Origin: Otis tarda | Taxonomy: Eukaryota; Chordata; Aves; Otidiformes; Otididae | Reading direction: 5' to 3' | Assembly: GCA_026413225.1 (NCBI GenBank) | Contig: CM048558.1 | Location: 1-64,000 of the forward strand | DNA: 64,000 nucleotides | Part shown: positions 25,101 through 37,015 of the stretch, piece by piece | Layout: every line of letters starts with the position of its first letter | Numbering within the stretch: position 1 is the stretch's first letter | Translations under genes and position numbers: made by a program | Notes under the pieces: model-generated | Told to the model about the DNA's origin: nothing | The model's input: the letters and a program-made list of their open reading frames with translations, nothing else | The model's database searches: none

Positions 25101-26699
25101 ATTTTTCGGGGTTTTTATTTCAGGGGCGGTCCACCTGCAGCTGGTGGTAAATGTCGAAGCCCTGTTCATCAGAGAAAGCACGTAGCCCCAATGTCTGTGC
25201 TGCTGTAGGTGCGCTGTCAATGGCTGCTGAGGAGCAGCAAGAGCTTGAGTGGCTGGCACTTTTGGTGTGAGAGCAATCGTCCGACGGTGTGATTTTTTTC
25301 GGGTTTATTTTCTCTGGGCACCCACGTGCAGCTGGTGGTAAACTTTGAAGCCCTGTTCGTCAGGGAAAGCCCGGAGTCGCAATGTCTGTGCTGCTGTAGG
25401 TGCACTGCCAATGGCCGCTGAGGAGCAGCAAGAGCTTGACTGGCTGGCACTTTTGGTGTGGGAGCAATCGTCCGACGTTCGTGATTTTTCGGGGTTTTTT
25501 TTTCAGGGTGCGCCCTAGTGCAGCTGGTGGTAAACGTCGAAGCCCTGTTCGTCAGGGAAAGCCTGGAGACCCAATGTCTGTGCTGCTGTAGGTGCACTGC
25601 CAATGGCCGCTTAGGAGCAGCAAGAGCTTGAGTAGCTGGCACTTCTGGTGTGGGAGCAAGGGTCCGACGTTTGTGATTTTTCGGGGTTTTTTTTCAGGGA
25701 GCTCCCTGGTGCAGCTGGTTGTAAACGTCGAAGCCCTGTAGTCAGGGAAAGCCCGGAGCCCCAGTGTCTGTGCTACTGCAGGTGCACTGCCAATGGCCGC
25801 TGAGGAGCAGCAAGAGCTTGAGTGGCTGGCACTTTTGGTGTGGGAGCAATGGTCCGACGTTCGTGATTTTTCGGGGTTTTTTTTTCAGGGTGCGCCCTGG
25901 TGCAGCTGGTGTTGAACGTTGAAGCCCTGTTCGTCTGGTAAAGCCCGGACCCCCAATGTCTGTGCTACTGTAGGTGCACTTCCAATGGCCGCTGAGGAGC
26001 AGCAAGAGCTTGACTGACTGGCACTTTTGGTGTGGGGCAATGGTCCGACGTTCGTGATTTTTCGGGGTTTTTTTTTCAGGGGCGGTCCACCTGCAGCTGG
26101 TGGTAAATGTCGAAGCCCTGTTCGTCAGAGAAAGCACGTAGCCCCAATGTCTGTGCTGCTGTAGGTGCGCTGTCAATGGCTGCTGAGGAGCAGCAAGAGC
26201 TCGAGTGCCTGGCACTTTTGGTGTGGCAGCAATCGTCCGACGGTCGTGATTTTTTTCGGGTTTATTTTCACTGGGCGCCCACGTGCAGCTGGTGGTAAAC
26301 GTCGAAGCCCTGTTCGTCAGGGAAAGCCCAGAGCTGCAGTGTCTGTGCTGCTGTAGGTGCGCTGCCAATGGCCGCTGAGGAGCAGCAAGAGCTTGAGTGG
26401 CTGGCACTTCTGGTGTGGGAGCAATGGTCCGACGTTCGTGATTTTTCGGGGTTTTTTTTTCAGTGGGCGCTCTGGTGCATCTCGTGGTAAACGTCGAAGC
26501 CCTTTTCCTCAGGGAAAGCCCGGAGCCCCAATATCTGTGCTGCTGTAGGTGCGCTGCCAATGTCCACTGAGGAGCAGCAAGAGCTTGTGTGGCTGGCACA
26601 TTTATTGTGGGAGCAATGGTCGGACGTTCGTGATTTTTCAGGGTTTTTTTCAGGGAGCTCCCTGGTGCAGCTGGTGGTAAACGTCGAAGCCCTGTTCAT

Positions 26700-27525
26700 C
26701 AGGGAAAGCCCGGAGCCCCAATGTCTGTGCTGCTGTAGGTGCACTGCCATTGGCCTCTGAGGAGCAGCAAGAGCTTGACTGGCTGGCACTTTCGTGTGGG
26801 AGCAACGGTCCGACGTTCGTGATTTTTCGGGGTTGTTTTTCAGGGGGCGCCCACGTGCAGCTGGTTGTAAACCTCGAAGCCCTGTTCGTCAGGGAAAGCT
26901 CGGAGCCCGATGACTGTGCTGCTGTAGGTGCGCTGTCAATGGCTGCTGAGGAGCATCAAGAGCTTGAGTGGCTGGCACTTTTGGTGTGGGAGCAATGGTC
27001 CGACGATCGTGATTTTTCAGGGTTTTTTTTCAGGGAGCTCCCTGGTGCAGCTGGTGGTAAACGTCGAAGCCCTTTTCGTCAGGGAAAGCCCGGAGCCCCA
27101 GCATCTGTGCTGCTGTAGGTGCGCTGCCAATGGCTACTGAGGAGCACCAAGAGCTTGAGTGGCTGGCACTTTTGGTGTGGGAGCAATCATCCGACTTTCG
27201 TGATTTTTCGGGGCTTTTTTTCAGGGGGCGCCCACGTGCAGCTGGTGGTAAACATCGAAGCCCTGTTAGTCAGGGAAAGCCCGGAGCCCCATTGTCTGTG
27301 CTGCTGGAGGTGCGCTGCCAATGGCCGCTGAGGAGCAGCAAGAGCTTGAGTGTCTGGCACTTTTGGTGTGGGAGCAGTGGTCCGACGTTCGTGATTTTTC
27401 GGGGTTTTTTTTCTAACGGCGCACTGGTGCAGTTGGTGGTAAACGTCGAAGCCCTGTTCGTCAAGGAAAGCCCGGAGCCACAATGTCTGTGGTGCTGTAG
27501 GTGCGCTGCCAATGGCCGCTGAGGA
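26700..27525 (+). repeat. Higher-order repeat block, copy 2 (28-monomer spacing)
   Basis: Partner of 21,350-22,175. Immediately after it, the sequence matches a different upstream place. 27,600-27,690 resembles 23,780-23,868 (TTTTTCGGTTTCCCACGTGC), and 27,690-28,250 then resembles 24,060-24,620 at an offset near 3,630 bp (19 monomers). One monomer is skipped at that switch. The block is a mosaic, as expected from unequal crossover or gene conversion. Confidence 0.85.
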
Positions 27526-30500
27526 GCAGCAAGAGCTTGAGTGGCTGGCACTTTTAGTGTGGGAGCAATGGTCCGACATTCGTGATTTTTAGGGGTTTTT
27601 TTTTTCGGTTTCCCACGTGCAGCTGGTGGTAAACATCGAAGCCCTGTTCGTCAGGGAAAGCTTGGAGCCCAATGTCTGTGCTGCTGTAGGTGCGCTGCTA
27701 ATGGCCGCTGAGGAGCAGCAAGAGCTTGAGTGGCTGGCACTTCTGGTGTGGGAGCAACGGTCCGACGTTCGTGATTTTTCGGGGCTTTTTTTTGGGGGGC
27801 GCCCTGGTGCAGGTCGCGGTAAACTTCGAAGCCCTGTTCGTCAGGGAAATCCCGGAGCCCCAATGTCTGTGGTGCTGTAGGTGTGCTGCCAATGGCCGCT
27901 GAGGAGCAGCAAGAGCTTGAGTGGCTGGCACTTTTGGTGTGGGAGCAATGGTCCGACGTTCGTGATTTTTCAGGTTTTTTTTTCAGGGAGCTACCTGGTG
28001 CTGCTGGTGATAAACGTCGAAGCCCTTTTCGTCAGGGAATGCTCGGAGCCCCAATGTCTGTGCTGCTGTAGGTGCGCTGCTAATGGCCACTGAGGAGCAT
28101 CAAGAGCTTGAGTGGCTGGCACTTTTGGTGTGGGAGCAATAGTCCGACGTTCGTGATTTTTTGGGGTTTTTTTTCAGGGAGCTCCCTGTTGCAGCTGGTG
28201 GTAAATGTAGAAGCCCTGTAGTCAGGGAAAGCCCGGAGCCCCAGTGTCTGTGCTGCTGTAGGTGTGCTGCCAATGGCCGCTGAGGAGCAGCAAGAGCTTG
28301 ACTGGCTGGCACTTTTGGTGTGGGAGCAATGGTCCGACGTTCGTGATTTTTCGGGGTTTTTTTTTCAGGGTGCGCCCTGGTGCAGCTGGTGGTAAACGTC
28401 GAAGCCCTGTTCGTCAGGTAAAGCCCGGAGCCCCAATGTCTGTGCTACTGTAGGTGCACTTCCAATGGCCGCTGAGGAGCAGCAAGAGCTTGACTGGCTG
28501 TCAGTTTTGGTGTGGGAGCAATGGTCCGACGTTCGTCATTTTTCGGGGTTTTTTTTTCAGGGGCGGTCCACCTGCAGCTCGCGGTAAACGTCGAAGCCCT
28601 GTACGTCAGGGAAAGCCCGGAGCCCCAATGTCTGTGCTGCTGTAGGTGCGCTGTCAATGGCTGCTGATGAGCAGCAAGAGCTCGAGTGGCTGGCACTTTT
28701 GGTGTGAGAGCAATCGTCCGACGGTGTGATTTTTTTCGGGTTTATTTTCACTGGGCGCCCACGTGCAGCTGGTGGTAAACGTCGAAGCCCTGTTCGTCAG
28801 GGAAAGCCCGGAGCCGCAGTGTCTGTGCTGCTGTAGGTGCGCTGCCAATGGCCGCTGAGGAGCAGCAAGAGCTTGAGTGGCTGGCACTTTTGGTGTGGGA
28901 GCAATCGTCCGACGTTCGTGATTTTTCGGGGTTTTTTTTCAGGGGCCGTCCATCTGCAGCTCATGGTAAATGTCGAAGCCCTGTTCTTCAGAGAAATCCG
29001 GGAGCCCCAATGTCTGTGCTGCTGTAGGTGCACTGCCAATGGTCGCTGAGGAGCAGCAAGAGCTTGAGTGGCTGGCACTTCTGGTGTGGGAGCAATCGTC
29101 CGACGTTCGTGATTTTTCAGGGTTTTTTTTCAGGGAGCTCCCTGGTGCAGCTGGTGGTAAACGTCGAAGCCCTTTTCGTCAGGGAAAGCCCGGAGTCGCA
29201 ATGTCTGTGCTGCTGTAGGTGCGCTGCCAATGGCCGCTGAGGGGCAGCAAGAGCTTGACTGGCTGGCACATTTGGTGTGGGAGCAATCGTCCGCCGTTCG
29301 TGATTTTTCGGGGTTTTATTTTCAGGGTGCGCCCTGGTGCAGCTCGTTGTAAATGTCGAAGCCCTGTTCGTCAGGGAAAGCCCGGAGTCCCAGTGTCTGT
29401 GCTGCTGTAGGTGCGCTGCCAATGGCCGCTGAGGAGCAGCAAGAGCTTGAGTGGCTGGCACTTTTGGTGTGGGAGCAATGGTGCGACGTTCGTGATTTTT
29501 AGGGGTCTTTTTTCAGGGGGCGCCCACGTGCAGCTGGTGGTAAACGTCGAAGCCCTGTTCGTCAGGGAAAGCCTGGAGACCCAATGTCTGTGCTGCTGTA
29601 GCTGCACTGCCAATGGCCGCTTAGGAGCAGCAAGAGCTTGAGTGGCTGGCACTTTTGGTGTGGGAGCAATGGTCCGACGTTCGTCATTTTTCGGGGTTTT
29701 ATTTTCAGTGGGCGCCCTGGTCCATCTCGTGATAAATGTCGAATCCCTGCTCCTCAGGGAAAGCCCGGAGCCCCATTGTCTGTGCTACTGCATGTGCACT
29801 GGCAATGGCCGCTGAGGAGCAGCAAGAGCTTGAGTGGCTGGCACTTTTGGTGTGGGAGCAATGGTCTGACGTTCGTGATTTCTCGGGGTTTTATTTTCAG
29901 GGCGCCCTGGTGCAGCTCGTTGTAAATGTCGAAGCCCTGTTCGTCAGAGAAAGCCCGGAGCCCCAGTGTCTGTGGTGCTGTAGGTGCGCTGCCAATGGCC
30001 GCTGAGGAGCAGCAAGAGCTTGAGTGGCTGGCACTTTTGGTGTGGGAGCAGTGGTCCGACGTTCGTGATTTTTCGGGGTTTTTTTCAGGGGGCGCCCATG
30101 TGCAGCTGGTGGTAAACGTCGAAGCCCTGTTCGTCAGGGAAAGCCCGGAGCCCCAATGTCTGTGCTGCTGTAGGTGTGCTGCCAATGGCCGCTTAGGAGC
30201 AGCAAGAGCTTGAATGGCTGGCACTTTTGGTGTGGGAGCAATGGTCCGACGTTCGTGATTTTTAAGGTTTTTTTTCAGGGAGCTACCTGGTGCAGCTGGT
30301 GGTAAACGTCGAAGCCCTGTTCGTCAGGGAATGCCCGGAGCCCCAATGTCTGTGGTGCTGTAGGTGCGCTGCCAATGGCCGCTGAGGAGCAGCAAGAGCT
30401 TGAGTGGCTGGTACTTTTGGTGTGAGAGCAGTGGTCCGAGGTTCATGTTTTTTCGGGGTTTTTTTTTCAGGGAGCGCCCTGGTGCAGCTGGTGGTAAACG

Positions 30501-33500
30501 TCGAAGCCCTGTTCGTCAGGGAAAGCCCGGAGCCCCAATGTCTGTGGTGCTGTAGGTGTGCTGTCAATGGCCGCTGAGGAGCATCAAGAGCTTGAGTGGC
30601 GGACACTTTTGGTGTGGGAGCAATGGTCCAACGTTCGTGATTTTTCGGGGTTTTATTTTCAGGGGGCGCCCTGGTCCATCTCATGGTAAATGCTGAAGCC
30701 CTGTTCGTCAGGGAAAGCCTGGAGCCCCAATATCTGTGCTACTGTAGGTGCGCTGCCAATGGCCGCTGAGGAGCAGCAAGAGCTTGAGTGGCTGGCACTT
30801 TGGTGTGGGAGCAATGGTCCGACGTTCGTGATTTTTTGGGTTTTTTTTTCAGGGTGCGCCCACGTGCAGCTGTTGGTAAACGTCGAAGCCCTGTTCGTCA
30901 GGGAAAGCCCAGAGCCCCAATGTCTCTGGTGCTGTAGGTGCGCTCCCAAGGGCCGCTGAGGAGCAGGAAGAGCTTGAGTGGCTGTCACTTTTGGTGTGGG
31001 AGCAATGGTAAGACGTTCATGATTTTTCAGGTTTTTTTTTCAGGGACCTCCCAGGTGCAGCTGGTGGTAAATGTCGAAGCCCTGTTCGTCAGGGAAAGCC
31101 CGGAGCCCCAATGTCTGTGCTGCTGTAGGTGCGCTGCCAATGGCCACCGAGGAGCACCAAGAGCTTGAGTGGCTGGCACTTTTGGTGTGGGAGCAATAGT
31201 CCGACGTTCGTAATTTTTCGGGGTTTTATTCTCAGGGGGCGGCCTGGTCCATCTTGTGGTAAATGTTGAATCCCTGTTCCACAGGGAAAGCCCGGAGCCC
31301 CAGTGTCTCTGCTGCTGTAGGTGCACTGCCAATGGCCGCTGAGGACCAGCAAGAGCTTGAGTGTCTGGCACTTTTGGTGTGGGAGCAATGGTCCGACGTT
31401 CGTGATTTTTCGGGGTTTATTTTTCAAGGGCCGTCAACCTGCAGCTGGTGGTAAATGTTGAAGTCCTGTTGGCCAGAGAAAGCCCGGAGCCCCAATGTCT
31501 GTTCTGCTGTAGGTGCGCTGCCATTGGCCGCTGAGGAGCAGCAAGAGCTTGACTGGCTGGCACTTTTGGTGTGGGAGAAATGGTCCGACGTTCGTGATTT
31601 TTCGGGTTTTTTTTTTTAAGGGGTCGCCCACGTGCAGATGCTGGTAAACCTCTAAGCCCTGTTCGTCAGGGAAAGCCCGGAGCCCCAATGCCTGTGCTGC
31701 TGTAGGTGCGCTGCCAATGGCCGCTGAGGAGCAGCAAGAGCTTGAGTGGCTGGCAATTTTGGTGTGGGAGCAATGGTCCGACGTTTGTGATTTTTCGGGG
31801 ATTTTTTTCAGGGGCGGTCCACCTGCAGCTGGTGGTAAATGTCGAAGCCCTGTTCTTCAGAGAAAGCCCGGAGCCCCAATGTCTGTGCGGCTGTAGGTGC
31901 ACTGCCAATGTTTGCTGAGGAGCAGCAAGAGCTTGAGTGGCTGGCACTTTTGGTGTGGGAGCAATCGTCCGACGTTCGTGATTTTTCGGGGTTTTTTTTC
32001 AGGGAGCTCCCTGGTGCAGCTGGTGGTAAACGTCGAAGCCCTTTTCGTCAGGGAAAGCCCGGAGCCCCAATGTCTGTGCTGCTGTAGGTGCGCTGCCAAT
32101 GGCCACTGAGGAGCACTAAGAGCTTGAGTGGCTGGCACTTTTGGTGTGGGAGCAATGGTCCGACGTTCGTGATTTTTCAGGCTTTTATTTTCAGGGGGCG
32201 ACCTGGTGCAGCTGGTGGTAAACGTCGAAGCCCTGTTTGTCAGGGAAAGCCCGGAGCCCCAGTGTCTGTGCTGCTGTAGGTGCGCTGCCAATGGCCGCTG
32301 AGGAGCAGCAAGAGCTTGAGTGGCTGGCACTTTTGGTGTGGGAACAATGGTCCGACGTTCGTGATTTTTCGGGGTTTTATTCTCAAGGGGCGGCCTGGTC
32401 CATCTTGTGGTAAATGTTGAATCCCTGTTCCACAGGGAAAGCCTGGAGCCCCTATGTCTGTGCTGCTGTAGGTGCACTGCAAATGGTCGCTGAGGAGGTG
32501 CAAGAATTTGAGTGGCTTGCACTTTTGGTGTTGGAGCAATGGTCCAACGTTCGTGAGTTTTTGGGGTTTTTATTTCAGGGGGCGCCCTGGTGCAGCTCGT
32601 GGTAAACATCGAAGCCCTTTTCGTCAGGGAAAGCCCGGAGCCCCAATGTCTGTGTTGCTGTAGGTGCGCTGCCAATGGCCACTGAGGAGCAGCAAGAGCT
32701 TGAGTGGCTGGCACTTTTGGTGTGGGAGCAATGGTCCGACGTTCGTGATTTTTAGTGGTTTTTTTTCAGGGAGCTCCCTGGTGCAGCTGGTGGTATACGT
32801 CGAAGCCCTTTCTTCAGTGAAAGCCCAGAACCCAATGTCTGTGCTGCTGTAGGTGCGCTGCCAATGGCCCCTGAGGAGCTGCAAGAGCTTGAGTGTCTGG
32901 CAGTTTTGGTGTGGGAGCAATGGTCCGACGTTCTTGATTTTTGGGGGTTTTAGTTTCAGGGGACGCCCACGTGCAGCTGGTAGAAAACGTTGAAGCCCTG
33001 CTCCTCAGGGAAAGCCCGGAGCCCCAATGTCTGTGCTGCTGCAGGTTCGCTGCCAATAGCCCCTGAGGAGCAGCAAGAGCTTGAGTGGCTGACACTTTTG
33101 GTGCTGGAGCAATGGTCCGACGTTCGTGATTTTTTGGCGTTTTTTTTTAGGGAGCGCCCAGGTGCAGCTGGTGGTAAACGTCGAAGCCCTGTTCGTCAGG
33201 GAAAGCCCGGAGCCCCAATGTCTGTGCTGCTGTAGGTGCACTGCCAATTGCCGCTGAGGAGCAGCAAGATCTCCAGTAGCTGGCACTTTTGGTGTGGGAT
33301 CAATGGTCTGACGTTCGTGATTTTTCGGGGTTTTATTCTCAGGGAGCGCCCTGGTCCATCTCATGGTAAATGTTGAAGCCCTTTTCGTCAGGGAAAGCCC
33401 GGAGCCCCAATGTCTGTGCTGCTGTAGGTGCACTGCCAATGGCCACTGAGGAGCACCAAGAGCTTGAGTGGCTGGCACTTTTGGAGTGGGAGCAATGGTC

Positions 33501-35240
33501 CGACATTCGTGATTTTTCGGGGATTATTTTCAGTGGACGCCCTGGTGCAGCTCGTGGTAAAACTCGAATCCCTGTTCGTCAGGGAAAGCCCGGAGCCCCA
33601 ATGTCTGTGCTGCTGTAGGTGCACTGCCAATGGCCCCTGAGGAGCAGCAAGAGCTCGAGTGGCTGGCACTTTTGGTGTGGGAGCAATCGTCCAACGTTCA
33701 TGATTTTTTGGGGTTTTTTTTCAGGGGGCGCCCAGGTGCAGCTGGTGGAAAATGTCGAATCCCTGTTCGTCAGAGAAAGCCTGGATATCCAATGTCTGAG
33801 GTGCTGTAGGTTCGATGCCAATGGCACCTGAGGATCAGCAAGTGCTCGTGTTGCTGGCACTTTTGGTGTGGGAGCAATCGTCCAGTTTTCGTGATTTTTT
33901 GGGGTTTTTTTTCAGGGGACGTCCACCTGCAGCTGGTGGTATAACGTCGAAGCCCTGTACGTCAGGGAAAGCCCGGAGCCCCAATGTCTGTGGTGCTGTA
34001 GGTGCGCTGCCAAGGGCCGCTGAGGAGCAGCAAGAGCTTGAGTGGCTGGCACTTTGGTGTGGGAGCAATGGTCCGACGTTCGTGATTTTTTGGGGTTTTA
34101 GTTTCAGGGGACGCCCATGTGCAGCTGGTAGAAAACGTCGAAGCCCTGCTCCTCAGGGAAAGCCCGTAGCCCCAATGTCTGTGCTGCTGTAGGTGCACTG
34201 CCAATGGTCACTGTGGAGCAGCAAGAGCTTGAGTGGCTGGCACTTTTGGAGTGGGAGCAATGGTCCGACGTTCGTGATTTTCTGGCGTTTTTTTTTTAGG
34301 GATCGCCCAGGTGCAGCTGGTGGTAAACGTCGAAGCCCTGTTCGTCAGGGAAAGCCCGGAGCCCCAATGTCTGTGCTGCTGTAGGTGCACTGCCATTGGC
34401 CGCTGAGGAGCAGCAAGAGCTTGAGTGGCTGGCACTTTTGGTGTGGGAGCAATGGTCCGACATTAGTGATTTTTCGGGGTTTTTTTTTCTGGTGGCGCCC
34501 ATGTGCAGCTGCTGGTAAACCTCTAAGCCCTGTTCGTCAGGGAAAGCCTGGAGCCCCAATGTCTGTGGTGCTGTAGCTGCACTGCCAATGGCCCCTGAGG
34601 AGCAGCAAGAGCTCGAGTGGCTGGCACTTCTGGTGTGGGAGCAATGGTCCGACGTTCGTGATTTTTCGGGGGTTTTATTTTCAGAGGGTGCCCTGGTGCA
34701 GCTGGTGGTAAATGTCAAATCCCTGTTCGTCAGAGCAAGCCCGGAGCCCCAATGTCTGTGGTGCTGTAGGTGTGCTGCCAATGGCCACTGAGGAGAAGCA
34801 AGAACTTGAGTGGCTGGCACTTTTGGTGTGGGTGAATCGTCGCACGTTCGTGATTTTTCGGGGTTTATTTTTCAAGGGCCGTCAACCTGCAGCTGGTGGT
34901 AAATGTTGAAGTCCTGTTGGCCAGAGAAAGCCCGGAGCCCCAATGTCTGTTCTGCTGTAGGTGAGCTGCCAATGGCCACTGAGGAGCAGCAAGAGCTTGA
35001 GTGGCTGGCACTTTGGTGTGGGAGCAATGGTCCGACGTTCGTGATTTTTCGGGTTTTTTTTTCAGGGGGCGCCACTTGCAGCTGGTGGTAAACGTCGAAG
35101 CCCTGTTCGTCAGGGAAAGCCCGGAGCCCCAATGTCTCTGCTGCTGTAGGTGCACTGCCAATGGCCGCTGAGGAGCAGCAAGAGCTTGAGTGGCTGGCAC
35201 TTTTGGTGTGGGAGCAATTGTCCGACGTTCGTGATTTTTC

Positions 35241-35690
35241 GTGTTTTTTTTTTTAAGGGGTCGCCCACGTGCAGCTGCATTTAAACCTCTAAGCCCTGTT
35301 CGTCAGGGAAAGCCCGGAGCCCAAATGTCTGTGGCTGGCACTTTTGGTGTGGGAGCAATCGTCCGACGTTTGTGATTTTTCGGGGTTTTTTTTTCAGGGG
35401 CCGTCAACCTGCAGCTGGTGGTAAATGTTGAAGTCCTGTTCGTCAGAGAAAGCCCGGAGCCCCAATGTCTGTTCTGCTATAGCTGCGCTGCCAATGGCCA
35501 CTGAGGAGCAGCAAGAGCTTGAGTGGCTGGCACTTTTGGTGTGGGAGCAATCGTCCGACGTTTGTGATTTTTCGGGGTTTTTTTTTCAGGGGCCGTCAAC
35601 CCGCAGCTGGTGGTAAATGTCGAAGTCCTGTTCGTCACAGATTTTGGTGTGGGAGCAATGGTCCGACATTCGTGATTTGTCAGGTTTTTT
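35241..35690 (+). repeat. Two internally deleted A monomers
   Basis: At about 35,331 the text runs from AATGTCT directly into GTGGCTGGCAC, losing roughly 55 nt that hold the CTGCTGTAGG and CCAATGGCC blocks. At about 35,636-35,641 it runs from TTCGTCA into ATTTTGGTGTGGG, losing roughly 100 nt. The lengths are consistent with simple deletions inside single monomers. They are rare exceptions in an otherwise regular section. Confidence 0.85.
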
Positions 35691-37015
35691 TTTAAAGGGG
35701 GCGCCCGGGTGCAGCTGGTGGTAAACGTCGAAGCCCTGTTCGTCTGGGAAAGCCCGGAGCCCCAATGTCTGTGGTGCTGTAGGTTCGCTGCGAATGGCCG
35801 CTGTGGAGCAGTAAGAGCTTGAGTGGCTGGCACTTTTGGTGTGCGAGCAATGGTCCGACGTTCGTGATTTTTTGGGGTTTTTTTTCCAGGGCCGTCCTCC
35901 TGCAGCTGGTGGTAAACGTCGAAACCCTGTTTGTCAGGGAAAGCCTGGAGCCGTAATGTCTGTGCTGCTATAGGTGCACTGCCAATGGCCGCTGAGGAGC
36001 AGCAAGAGCTCGAGTGGCTTGCACTTTTGGTGTGGGAGCAATCGTCTGACGTTCATGATTTTTTGGGTTTTATTTTCCGGGGCCATTCAGCTGCGGCTGG
36101 TGGTAAAAGTCAAAGCCCTGTTCATCAGGGAAAGCCTGGAGCCCCAATGTTTGTGCTGCTGTAGGTGCGCTGCCAATGGCCGCTGAGGAGGAGCAAGAGC
36201 TTGAGTGGCTGACACTTTTGGTGTGGGAGCAATGGTCCGACGTTCGTGATTTTTCGGGGCTTTTTTTCCAGGGCCGTCCACCTGCAGCTGGTGGTAAACG
36301 TCGAAGCCCTGTTCATCAGGGAAAGCCCGGAGAACCAATGTCTGTGCTGCTGTAGGTGCGCTGCCAATGGCCCCTGAGGAGCAGCAAGAGCTTGAGTGGC
36401 TGGCACTTCTGGTGTGGGAGTAATGGTCCGACGTTCGTGAATTTTCGGGGTTTTTTTTCAGGGTTGCCCAGTTGCATCTTGTTGTAAACGTCGAAGCCCT
36501 GTTCATCAGGGAAAGCCTGGAGCCCAAATGCCTGTGGTGCTGTAGGTGTACTGCCAATGGCCTCTGTGGAGCAGCAAGAGCTTGAGTGGCTGGCACTTTT
36601 GGTGTGGGAGCAATGGTCCGACATTCATGATTTTTCGGGGTTCTTTTCGCGTGGGCGCCCACGTGCAGCTGGTGGTAAATGTCGAAGCCCTGCTCCTCAG
36701 AGAAAGCCCTTAGCCCCAATGTCTGTGCTGCTGCAGGTTCGCTGCCAATAGCCCCTGAGGAGCAGCAAGAGCTTGAGTGGCTGACACTTTTGGTGCTGGA
36801 GCAATCGTCCGACGTTCGTGATTTTTCTGGGTTTTTTTTCATGGGCGCCCACGTGCAGCTGGTGGTAAATGTCGAAGCCCTGTTTGTCTTAGAAAGCCCG
36901 GAGCCCCAATGTCTCTGGTGGTGTAGGTGGACTGCCAATGGCCGCTGAGGAACAGCAAGAGCTTGAGTGGCTGGCACTTTTGGTGTGGGAGCAATGGTCC
37001 GACGTTCGTGATATA

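Larger units (their letters stand above)
16501..37015 (+). repeat. Satellite array, type A monomers, clean section
   Basis: About 107 head-to-tail monomers with a period of 190-191 bp. The same landmark falls at 16,822, 17,013, 17,585 and 17,966, that is 191, 3 x 190.7 and 2 x 190.5 bp. Copies differ mainly by substitutions. The recurring variants are CCCACGTGCAGC against CCCTGGTGCAGC after the GC block, GGGAGCTCCC against GGGGCGCCC, and GGGGCGGTCCACCTGC copies. Variant blocks recur many monomers apart, which points to homogenisation by unequal exchange. Length, monotony and absence of genes fit a centromeric or pericentromeric satellite. I see no other feature in this stretch apart from the sub-repeats listed separately. 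Confidence 0.96.

Noticed and set aside
16501..37015. CENP-B box in the satellite (TTCGTGATTTTTCGGGG)
   Set aside because: TTCG and CGGG are present but 8 nt apart instead of 7, and the required central A is missing. Birds are also not known to have a CENP-B with this role.
1..37015. CRISPR-like regular repeats
   Set aside because: Unit length of 191 bp with no unique spacers; this is a satellite in a vertebrate setting.
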